This document shows, piece after piece, positions 12,194 through 21,597 of a stretch of 64,000 bases of DNA (the first letter of the stretch is position 1; each line of letters starts with the position of its first letter). Location of the stretch: contig JABRWF010000007.1 in the NCBI GenBank assembly GCA_018343915.1, forward strand, positions 1,302,001-1,366,000, given 5' to 3'. The position numbers were made by a program, and so were the translations under genes. Source of the stretch: Agroathelia rolfsii. Taxonomy: Eukaryota; Basidiomycota; Agaricomycetes; Amylocorticiales; Amylocorticiaceae. The notes under the pieces were generated by a model, which had not been told where the DNA came from, ran no database searches, and worked only from the letters and a program-made list of their open reading frames with translations.

Positions 12194-12730
12194 GTCAATG
12201 CGATTGGTCACTTGGTTTTGCTCCAGGCAACCTATTCTCTCCTCAAAGCCGGCACGAAGTCGCCCAAAGTTGTGCTCGTACATTCTAGAGCGGGCGGTAT
12301 CACCAACGGAGCTACATATCCCTGGGGTATTCTGGCGTATGGAGCGAGCAAGACAGCAGCGAAACATGTCGCGCGTAAGCTTCACTTCGAGAACGACAAC
12401 CTGAGCGAGCATTAATCATTAATTTTTACATCCTACGCATATGATGTTGACTCTTAGAATTATCCAGTTGTCTTTTTCATTTGTCCTGGAGGTGTAGGAA
12501 CAGATATGTGTAAGACTTTGCTTTCTAATATAATGTTGCATAAAAGCTATAAAAAAAAATCAAAAAACCCAGCCGCAGAGTTTCAGTCGAAGATGGACCC
12601 CGGCCCTTGAATGTCGATGTTGACTGTGGATGAAGCTGTGGCTAGAATACTACCTCAGGTTGATGCTGCCATACGGCCCCTAGATGGCCCAGTATTTGAT
12701 ACTGTAGACGGTCAGTTAAAACCATATTAA
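12194..12730 (+). pseudogene. 5'-truncated SDR pseudogene
   Basis: Partial copy of the SDR at 10806. It starts at an intron acceptor and reads VLLQATYSLLKAGTKSPKVV, then GILAYGASKTAAKHVARKL with the YxxxK motif, then FFICPGGVGTDM, and after a short gap TVDEAVARILPQVDAAIRPL to a stop at 12728-12730. The exons for the nucleotide-binding loop and the NAG motif are missing. The last exon carries an in-frame TGA near 12608, just before the TVDEAV block. Loss of cofactor-binding exons plus a stop makes a working enzyme very unlikely. It looks like a tandem duplicate that has decayed. Confidence 0.85.
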
Positions 12731-13025
12731 TCACGGATATTTAATGAGTCAAATACCTAGTATGTTTACTGATAGATATATGTAGATCAAATGTACATAG
12801 AGCCCCAAGATTCGTAATTACTATGGCGGAGACTAGTGAATGTCGAGTCACGTGAACGTCGGCTTGTCGCATTCAATTTCTTCAAAAGTTTTGAATCCGA
12901 ATCACAACTTCAGCTCTGCACACCATTGACCAAGGATCATCACGACGTGAGGTCATATCAACGCCCATCTGCATTCCGCCAGGATCCAAAGGAAATATCG
13001 TATCTACTCCATCTGATACAGAAAC

Positions 13026-13639
13026 ATGGCTGAAGAAGGTCGCGGAAAGGCTTTCCCTCTTGCCGAGGCTGAACTGACCAACTCCGTTAGTCGCAATCTC
13101 TTTGCACTCATATAATGGCAGACCGAGCTGACAATCATTCCAAATATTGCCTCATTCATTGCTCATTACTTAAATGCTTCTGATCCCTACTAGATCTTGG
13201 AGTTGGTTCAACAGGCTATGCTTTACAAGCAGGTGAAAAAAGGTGCTAACGAAGGTATGGGTCTTCTGCGGTGCTTTTTTTTCTTTGTCGTCAGCTCACT
13301 TATGATCAAAACTAAAAAGCCACCAAGACGCTCAATCGCGGTATCGCAGAAATAATTGTCTTGACCGCTGACACCGAGCCGTTGGAAATTTTATTGCACC
13401 TCCCTCTTCTTTGCGAGGAGAAGGTGTGTGTCTCATAACTTCGCCTTTGTGTGATTCTCACATCATTTTTCTTCTCTTAGAACGTGCCGTACATCTTCGT
13501 ACCATCCAAGGCTGCGCTAGGTCGTGCCTGCGGTGTGTCTAGGCCCGTTATTGCTGCGAGCATCACGACCAACGAGACGAGGGAACTGCAGAGCCAGATC
13601 CAAACCATCAAACTCCAGATTGAGAAGAAGCTCATCTGA
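13026..13639 (+). CDS. SNU13: Snu13/15.5K (NHP2L1) U4 snRNA and box C/D snoRNA-binding protein
   Basis: L7Ae-family RNA-binding protein of about 125 residues that binds kink-turns in U4 snRNA (U4/U6.U5 tri-snRNP) and in box C/D snoRNAs, so it serves both splicing and rRNA methylation. Exons join as [98 protein letters not shown] and a helical end [13 protein letters not shown]. The match to human and yeast Snu13 is strong over the whole length. Four exons with introns after ELTNS, GANE and CEEK are consistent. It is convergent with UBC9 downstream. Confidence 0.96.
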
Positions 13640-14041
13640 TTGTATTTCTTTCACCTCTTGTACACTTTCCGCCGGCTTGTGTTGGCTGCTGAAAAGACGG
13701 GAAAAAATGGCATCTGAGTCTGAGTAACTCATGTCTATTCATTGTGCTGCTTCCTCTTTTTTCTTTCTCGCCCTCTATTGCCTCCCTCATCTCCTTACGA
13801 GATAAGCGGTACAGATACAAGAAAGTGTAAATAAGAGAAAGGTCTTTGACTATTGAATTCTGATGTACAAAAAAATGCAAGTATATATTGAGCAAACCAA
13901 AAGAAAGAGAAAGATGGAAAAAGTGTTAGCCCGCAGGAAAGTACAAATGGAAGCGCGATGTGGTTGAGCCATTGGGAAAAAGGAAAGAGGAGACGGGGGG
14001 AAAACAACTTCGAGAACACAACAGATTCCCCCTCGCCGCTC
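13640..14041. other. Intergenic between convergent SNU13 and UBC9
   Basis: Shared 3' region of two convergent genes. It has T- and A-rich patches and no coding signal on either strand. Overlapping 3' UTRs are likely given the spacing. Confidence 0.5.
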
Positions 14042-15052
14042 CTACTTGGCCACATTTTCACGAGCCTGCTGTCGTATCTTCTTCCTAAATTGTGTAATAA
14101 TAATAAAAAGGCAAGTGAGTGATTTGTATCCTAGATATGATAAGAAAAAAGAAGAACATACTCATACGCAACTTTGTCGTTTCTGGTACATGAAACATAT
14201 ATGAGCATGACAGTCGAAGTGGCACATAGAATAGTCACTTACTTAAACATTGTGTAAGCATCACTCTGGGCTGGATCAGCAACGTTTGGATCATCCAGAA
14301 GATCTTGGATACCAAGCAAAATCTATTTATTTATTTTTGTGTAAAATTAACGCAGCGATAAGCAAAAATTTTGCCACTTCAAACAAGAAAACCATGTATG
14401 GTGGAAGAAGGTAAGAAAACATACTTGTTTGATAGTAATAGCGGGCTTCCATGACTTGTCCTCATCAAGGATAGAAAGACAGACCGTGCCGGATGGGTAA
14501 ACGTTGGGATGGAATAGTGGCGGCGTGAATTTGCCTGTGAGAATTTATTGGTCTTGCGTCAGAAACGCGAAAAGGATACAACGGAGAGAGCAAGAGCGGA
14601 CTCACATTTGGGCGGCTTGGAGGGATAGTCTATATGGTTTCAGGTTAGACACGAAACGGGTGAGATGTACGCTCAATATAAAAATGATGCTTACCCTCAG
14701 GGAAGGTCATCATGAGCTTGTAGAGTCCATTCTCCCAGGGCGTCTGCGGAAAGATCAGTCATTCATATGCTACTATCAACCATAGAATCTACCCCCGAAA
14801 GAGGCGCAACACGTACCCCAGTTTTTCCTGGAATACCGACTTCCCATTCCATGAGATTCAGCGAGCCATCTGCAGCTTTGGTAGGGCGGGCATAAAATCC
14901 CTATCAACAAGAGATATACACAAGGCAAAAAGCGCGTTAGTGGCGCTGAGAGAGACTTGGTATATGCGGCTCGACGGGCAACATACGAATGGATGATCCT
15001 TTCGCCATTGTTTGCGTTCTTCAGCGAGACGGGGACGACAGATTCCAGCCAT
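14042..15052 (-). CDS. UBC9: SUMO-conjugating enzyme E2 Ubc9
   Basis: E2 enzyme that accepts SUMO from the Aos1-Uba2 E1 and transfers it to substrates in the nucleus. The first exon reads [20 protein letters not shown]. Later exons on the minus strand give the family core: [44 protein letters not shown], then the active-site region [20 protein letters not shown] with the catalytic cysteine, [23 protein letters not shown] and [14 protein letters not shown]. The basic C-terminus is [14 protein letters not shown]. About seven exons are needed. The protein is about 160 residues, as expected. The start lies inside a longer open frame; MAGIC aligns with the conserved family start. The RING protein at 8771 belongs to a family that works with this E2 in meiosis. 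Confidence 0.95.
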
Positions 15053-15534
15053 AGCGATAGTACAAGATTTGTATAATGTAGAATATGAATTAAGACGAAA
15101 AGGAGGTCTCCAGAGGAAGAGATAGCCGGCGAGAGGGTAAGGAGCCGCTAGTACGCGCAAGCCCAAGCAGGTTAATGGGTAGAAAGAGAGCAAACGCAAC
15201 TACGGTAGAACCACAGAGGGCACGGGGGAATAGACTTGTAATGATTAGTCAGCAGAGAATTGAATCCATCAATGCGACAGCTTCACAGCATACAACCCGT
15301 CCGGAACATCTACTTATCTATATTCATAATGAAAATCGTGAGGTTGTGGCTGGCGCACACTCACTCGGGATTCATGATCAAAGGCTGGATTTGAAAATTC
15401 ACAAATGCAAGAAAAACCCGAGCAAGAAATACCATTATCTTTAGTACCATACATATAAATTAGAACACCCTATTGTCCACTGTAAAAAGACACCCTAAAA
15501 ACAAGAAAGAGATTGAGAAGAGGTAAAGAATGTG
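15053..15534. other. Intergenic, upstream of UBC9
   Basis: No coding signal supported. An open frame at 15175-15444 has no recognisable similarity and lies in the UBC9 promoter and the 3' region of the next minus-strand gene. Confidence 0.45.
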
Positions 15535-16723
15535 CTAGGTAACAGTCACAATCTCTCCTTTACCGTCCTTCAAAATGACTACTTCGCATTCAATCTTCTC
15601 TCCCGTGTCCATACATATGACCTCGGTAGGATCCAATGGATTGAGACGAATTTGCCTCTTCTCAAAGAAGGACCGACCGAGGACGACGTCAAAGTGGGGC
15701 TCCTCTGAAAGATAGACTGCCACCGTAACTGTTTTCTCGTTCCTCGCCCCCCTAGCGGAGGATGAAGCAGTCATAGTGCCTCCATTCATAGAGATGGAAC
15801 CGCTCTCGTCGAAAGAGCCAGTGAGGGTAATGGGCCATGTCCCAATACTGATAAGACCGCCATATCCATAATGTCCCGGTGCGGCATCCGAAGGAATGAA
15901 GGAGTGCTTCATGGCGAACCGACGAGACACATAAACATGTCTATGACCGTTTTTCAGCAACATCCGAACTGTGTAAATGGTTCACATTCAGCTACAGAAT
16001 CAAGAGGAAACGGTGTTACACACCATTGGATACAGGCCCGATGGATCCCATGACTGTGCGTACCCCGTTTTCGCTGTGGAAGTTGTCGAATTCTTTCTTA
16101 TACTTCAGTATACCACTATCCTCCTCTTTTCCAGATTTTGATTTCTTAGACTTGCTGCTCTTCACCGATCTTGCCTTGGATGGTTTAGGGGATGGAGTCC
16201 GAGGCAGCTGGAATCTATAGTAAGCCGGATTGTGATACACAGAGAGATCTGGCAAAGGGGCATCTGGGTCGTGCAGATGGATTGTAGGAGAATTTAAGTT
16301 GAAATCAGGCGATATCGCCGGAGAAAGGGTATCTTTAGCCTGCTGTTGTCGCCATCTAAAGATGGTGTAGTCCGAATCATCGTCCAAGCTCCAGTACGAG
16401 CCATTCCAGGCGTATTTGATCCACCCTGGGCCTACTCTTTGGCCATGATAGTCACTCTTAATTTTACGAGAGAGTTTGTCGTATAGAGCGGTAAGGGCCT
16501 CGTCAGGGACTATAATGACTGCTTCGTCAGTGTATCGAAAGTTAGCACGATGGACAGGGGGTCGCACCAGAGTGGACGATAGCAAAAGATGAGGAAGGCG
16601 TGTGGACGTTAAGGACAGTGGGTGGTTGGGCCATGGCACCTGGATACTAGGGGGCAAGATGGAGGGGCGACAGGGTGCAGGTCGGCAGTATGCAGCTGGA
16701 ATGAGGTGATTATAACTGTTCAA
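15535..16723 (-). CDS. Uncharacterised basidiomycete protein with degenerate retropepsin-like domain
   Basis: The first visible exon encodes a proline-rich leader, then NFRYTDEAVIIVPDEALTAL, VGPGWIKYAWNGSYWSLDDD and a basic Ser/Lys linker ending GVRTVMGSIGPV. After one intron (about 15966-16025) comes VRMLLKNGHRHVYVSRRFAM, then GHYGYGGLISIGTWPITLTG, VYLSEEPHFDVVLGRSFFEK, then PLDPTEVICMDTGEKIECEV. The second half has the order of a retroviral-type aspartic protease fold: a strand and loop, a glycine flap, then DVVLGRSFF like the DVILG-x-x-W/F motif. The catalytic D-S/T-G is replaced by K-N-G. I recall similar proteins as conserved single genes in mushrooms. The visible frame begins with TTG and has no in-frame ATG before the conserved part, so the true start probably lies in an upstream exon. 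Confidence 0.75.
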
Positions 16724-17756
16724 GTTATATGAACAAGCATAGGAAACATCCGATCACACTGCCAATACTAGTACACATGCAATGCGCTTCTCCGCTCGAT
16801 TATGCGCAGATCTGTCTGCTTCACCATGGTAATGACGTCATACTCCTTGTGGTCATTTACTTCTAATGTCTCTTTTCATCTTTACACAGGTTTCGTACTC
16901 CTCTCTTGGGCTGTCAACCGGTATAATGTTCTAGTGGGTAGCCACCCAAACTTCATACTGTGCCACTAGTGCGACTAGTACATAAAAGTTATCAATTTGA
17001 TGCGTTAAATTTATATATCTACAAGCACTACCGCTCTTGTCAAAGCACTATCTTCCAAGTCGGCCATTAGTTCTTCTGAGGCTGTGACGCCCCCGCCCTT
17101 TGACCATTTGAACTGACATATGCTGATACATTGCCTTGGGCCGAAAAGATATCAAGTTCTTTCAAAGACGATATATTCTTGTCATGTCCCTCGAGTCAGA
17201 ATCATCATGCCTGGCAGACCACTAGCTTCGTAACATTTTTAGCTCTAGAAGCTGATTCAATATATGCCAGCTCGAAAAAAAGGAGTATTGTGTTCAGACT
17301 TCCGAATTAGCTAACGGCGGCAGCCTTATGGCTGTTGCTATAAACAGCTCTAGCACAGACAAGAACAGACTAACTTCCGGGAAAGGTTTATTGTCAGATA
17401 CAGTAACCTTTCACTAAAGCGTTCAACGGAAAACTTTTTCTTCTTTTATAGTTATCAAGCAAGACGCAAGAGAGCAGGTCAAGCAAAACCGCTAGACGGT
17501 GTACAGATGTGATAGAAGGTGGTCTAGAGTGCATCACACGGGAAGCGAAATTAGCAGGCCCCGAATTTTCCCATTATGTCTAATATATCAGCGAATAAGC
17601 TCTAAAAAGCTTGAATAACTGGATGCAAAGTATTGTGTGAGTAGGGTATTACAATGAAGCTTAGGGACGCCAGTGAACAGGCTAGCATTGCGCCTGGATG
17701 ATATCGCAAAATTCATGGATACATGAACAAGCTGAACCAAATATGTTGACGGGTTT
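16724..17756. other. Intergenic, about 1 kb
   Basis: No gene supported. It may hold the first exon of the retropepsin-like gene: a minus-strand ATG near 16834 opens a short frame, but I could not join it in frame. A TACTAGTA palindrome lies at 16766-16773. The rest is AT-rich with no RNA gene I recognise. Confidence 0.45.
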
Positions 17757-18267
17757 TTACACCTTAACCGAGGTGCCGCTGAGACCTTGGCCGAAGCTAT
17801 AGCGCAGGAATCCTGTAGTTTTGCCTCTGGGTGCGACAATATCTTCTATCTTGTCACCCATTTTCAGTGTTGTCCATCGAATGACACGAGGGTCGCGTTT
17901 CAAGATGGCAGACAGTGATTTGACCGTCTTGGGGTGTGTGTCGAAGTGAAGTGTCCAGTAGCTAAATTGGAGTAGTCGTTTAGCAAGGCAGGCGAGGAAT
18001 ACAGTCAAGGGCGCAACGCACTCTCCGACGTGGTGTACCTGTTTTTGACGACGCATAATCTGAGGAAGTGTTCGTGTTCCCCATGAGTCAATGCTGCGAA
18101 CGACACCACCGTTGTCCATGACATGTTTTGCAGCAGTTTCCACAAGCTGCTTCACCACTCGCTGTTTACGATAGTTATGTAAATAACGGACACATGAGCA
18201 GAGGCGAGGAAAGACACACGTAGTCAGCATTGTGGGCAGAAATACAGAGCAGCTCGTAAAAGGGCAT
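17757..18267 (-). CDS. MRP17: Mitochondrial ribosomal protein bS6m (Mrp17)
   Basis: Small-subunit mitoribosomal protein of the bS6 family. Spliced exons read MPFYELLCISAHNADY, then RVVKQLVETAAKHVMDNGGV and VRSIDSWGTRTLPQIMRRQK, then YWTLHFDTHPKTVKSLSAIL and KRDPRVIRWTTLKMGDKIED. A basic tail closes at 17757. NGGVVRSIDSWGTRTLP and DPRVIRWTT are the family signatures. The ATG at 18265-18267 is used because it gives the family's conserved MPFYELL start; it lies before the first intron. The gene is divergent from mS38, with about 210 bp between start codons. Confidence 0.93.
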
Positions 18268-18476
18268 CCTGATAGCGATGGATATTATTATAAGACCGTC
18301 GAAATGGAGAGCAGACTTGGACTGGGCCAAGAACCGGTAAATGAGTTGGTAGTGATCGCCTAATCAGGCAAGTGGCTTCCGAGTTCCGCCATCGGATAGA
18401 CCAGGCAAGTGCAGCTGTGCCGTCCTTACTTGAGTCAACTCTGCTCTCTTATCGACCTGCTTGTGGTCGAACAGCC
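18268..18476. promoter_or_regulatory. Putative bidirectional promoter of bS6m and mS38
   Basis: Only 209 bp separate the divergent ATGs of two small-subunit mitoribosomal protein genes. Any promoter for both must lie here or overlap their 5' ends. I see no clear TATA box. The arrangement suggests co-regulation, which is inference. Confidence 0.5.
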
Positions 18477-19286
18477 ATGTCGCTGTTCGCCCGTTTCCTG
18501 CATTCAGCTCCAGGCGTAACAGCCAGACGCTCATACTCGTCCTACTTTTCCTCCAAATCCGGCGGTGGTGGCAAATATTTCAACGCGTCCAAGCCAGTCG
18601 TAGCCTCCTCACCCAAAGATGCAAAGAGTGAAGGGAGCAATGCCAACACGACGCCGGGCACTCCCCAGTCGCCTCAGAGTGCCCTAGAGCCTACCATCGC
18701 AGCAGAAGAAATTGCCGCTGCACCCGTACATGCAGAGGTCTTTGTCCCCACGCACCCGACGCTGACAGAACACGAGTACAAACTGCACCGGTTCTTCTCT
18801 CTGCACCGGCCCCTTCTGACGCTCTCCCAACCGACGACGCATATTTTCTCACCCCCTTCGTCGAGTACAACACACCCATACAATATTTTGTCCACCCCCT
18901 CGGCACGTGCACCACCGCCCCCAGCACACATTTCGTTTGATGACCCACCGGAGGCTACTCCCGAAGCAGACGCCGATACTGCTAGACAACTAGCAAGGGC
19001 AATGGTTATGCACCGTGTCTCCGGCTCAATGGAATGGGATGCGACTCTTAGACGTCTTGGCCTGGACATTGACACTCCAAGGCAGGAAGAGGCCAAGATA
19101 CTAGAGAACGAATTCCAGGTGATGTTGGACAGCACCAAAAGGAAGAGGAGAAAGAAGATGAAGAAGCATAAGTATGTGTATTTTATCTAACTATGTGTAT
19201 TCCGGTCTGCTTATGCCGTGTTCCACTCTCTCAGGTTGAAGAAGAGGAGAAAGCTTCAACGCGCCACCCGTCTTAGAATGAAATAA
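18477..19286 (+). CDS. COX24: Mitochondrial small ribosomal subunit protein mS38 (Cox24/AURKAIP1 family)
   Basis: The C-terminal basic motif STKRKRRKKMKKHK, joined after an intron (19172-19234) to LKKRRKLQRATRLRMK, is the mS38 signature; it inserts into rRNA of the mitoribosomal small subunit. The N-terminus MSLFARFLHSAPGVTARRSY has an Arg/Ser-rich mitochondrial presequence. The middle is low-complexity Pro/Ser/Ala, as is common in fungi, with DTPRQEEAKILENEFQVML just before the basic motif. The open frame extends upstream to 18372 but only from a GTG; the ATG at 18477 gives the better presequence. Confidence 0.9.
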
Positions 19287-19356
19287 GACAATTTCTTAGT
19301 TTTCTTTATTAGCATCATGCAATATAATACGACTCCCTCTTCCTTGCTACGATACA

Positions 19357-21316
19357 TCATGGCGAGAGGTATTTCCAAACCCTGACTCCTCCCTTACGTT
19401 TTCCCTCCCCCTCCCAGGTCCATCCATCTTTCCATATTTCGACGTATCCCTTCTGCAATAGCAGTTCCTTTACGCCGCCTATTTCTATCAAGTGCGTAAA
19501 GAGCACAATGTACTGGGGCCATTCGTGGTCCCAGTCCCGAATTTCAACGCCTTGCCCTGGTGGAGACATGGGCAGTCTCGACGGGGGGAATTCCGGGTCA
19601 ACGACAGCCGGGAACCGAATAGATAGATATTCTATAGGATCTTGGAAGAATACATCTGTCTGGTCATGGTATTGTGCGGCTTCGTCTGGTCTGAATAGGG
19701 ATTTCAATTACCCATCATAACCAACACAATTTGACTGTGACTTACGATAGTCCGAGAGGTGGCTCACACCCCAACGCCCACATTCTACCGTCCGAGCTGA
19801 GTACAAAATTATGTAAATATGCTTGCCATGGTGTTGAATGGCATGGCATCAGGAATCCAATACTCGACACCTCTTGCTGGTCGAGAGACCTCAAGAAATG
19901 CATGACGGATATCTGAGCTGAGCCAAAGATAAACATGACGTAGAGAGATGCTGGGAGGGAAAGCAGCAAGAATGCTATTATTCTCCGTTGAATGGGTGGA
20001 AGCCAGAGAGATGGGGAAGCTGACGGGAAAGTTTTGACCAAGGACGTTGCCGCTAGGACGTGTAAAAGGGGAAGCAGAGGATGGATGAATCGCCATTCTT
20101 TATGACCTGCGATGGAATAAACCGAGATAGTCCAGAAAATGCAAATCAGTATCACTCGCTGAGGCGAAAGCGAGATCACGTTGCGGGATTTCTTATCGTT
20201 AGGGTTGTCCTGTCCAAATGGATGTGCTCCCAAGGAAAGCCTAGCACCATGAAATACAAACGGCAATGCAGTAGTGCAAAGAATAGGCAGTGCTTGTGTA
20301 ATGTAATAGTGCCAAGGAGAAGCCCCATAGAACAGAGACACAGGCGACATATTTGTGAGTACAAAATTGAGTGGGGTAAGTGTTGGCTTTCCATAGTACA
20401 AGCTGTCTAGGGCAAATAGACCTGATAGGGCGACCGTCCTAAAGAAATATGAAGTGAATCGATAGGTGGAAGGGGAATACATTTGACCTTGCGTACCCAA
20501 TAAGCAGCATGTCCAACAAAACGCTCCGCAGAAGCTTTGAATACTGTCTCAAGCTCCAAAACAGCATACTAATCATGCAAATCCATATAACAGCATTCGT
20601 GACTCGGATTGAACATGCCAAGGCTGCAAACACCAGCATCGTGCGTATCCTAGACCTGGAAGTATAATAAGCTGACTCTCCCTCCAGCAGACAAACCACA
20701 TCCTACCTGCTTAGTTCGTTATTCCATGGATAATATGCTAGCGCGACGGTAGTGAGGGAAGTTTCGAGCGAATTCGAAAGCGAGCGAGATAACGCCAGGA
20801 TATTGAAGAACGACGTGAGGGATAGGAAGTACTGCAAAAAAAATAAAAATAAAAAACAAAAAAGCTGAGGTATGCTTTATTGGCATGTTTTCGATAGACG
20901 TACTGCAGTCGATGCATAATGCTTCCCAACAGATGTAGATGCCAGTTTCAGTGTCCAGATGTCCGTTATAGCAGCAAGTATGCCATGTATAATCTTGGGG
21001 CCAGTAACCTATACATCAAAGAATTCCAATTGACTACTGATTAAGACGAGTTGTTGTGAGCGCTGCGAACCAGTAATGAAGTTTGGTCTAGTCCAGTGGA
21101 ACGGAGTATCCAAAACATGGGCACATTTATGAGAGGATACAAAATAGAGCGGATTGGTTTTGGCGCCAGCCATTCCCATGTGAGATAGCCATAGCCGAAG
21201 ACAAGGTGGTGCGCAGGCTCGAGTGATTGGAAGTATTCGTCAGGTTGAAAGAAAGACTGGGTAGAGAGTGAAATGAATACGCGTAGAACTAAAGCCAACA
21301 CCGTCGTGGATTGCAT
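19357..21316 (-). CDS. GPI10: GPI mannosyltransferase 3 (Gpi10/PIG-B)
   Basis: Multi-spanning ER membrane enzyme of the GT22 family that adds the third mannose to the GPI anchor precursor from dolichyl-phosphate mannose. The N-terminus MQSTTVLALVLRVFISLSTQ runs into SFFQPDEYFQSLEPAHHLVF, the lumenal acidic motif of GT22 enzymes, and then GYGYLTWEW. The long middle exon carries GHKEWRFIHPLLPLLHVLAA, the family's HKE/F-RF motif, and SSIGFLMPCHSTPWQAYLH, typical of Gpi10. The C-terminal exon encodes a soluble part ending VRVWKYLSP. Several introns split the hydrophobic stretches between 20500 and 21100. The start is the ATG at 21314-21316. The cupredoxin at 40041 is a likely client of this pathway. 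Confidence 0.92.
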
Positions 21317-21597
21317 CAAGGTCGGTCGATGTGGGACATGGTCCGAAGAACATGGGGTTCATGTTCCAGTGATCAACACAAGCCTTGGTATTTTTGAATG
21401 TTGGTCAGGTTGAATCACAATAGAAACTCGATACATAGAATAATATACATGTATACATAGATATTAAATGCTATTCCGCTCCGAACAGGCAGTCAAGAAA
21501 TAGGTTTAAGCTGTATGGTTGATAACAAGTGAAATCATAATAACCAATCGTGAATCTCGTGAACAAGAAAATGCAGATGATTTTTTTTTCCTTTTTT

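Noticed and set aside
18372..18476. Upstream extension of mS38
   Set aside because: It begins with GTG and would bury the mitochondrial presequence; it also overlaps the shared promoter.
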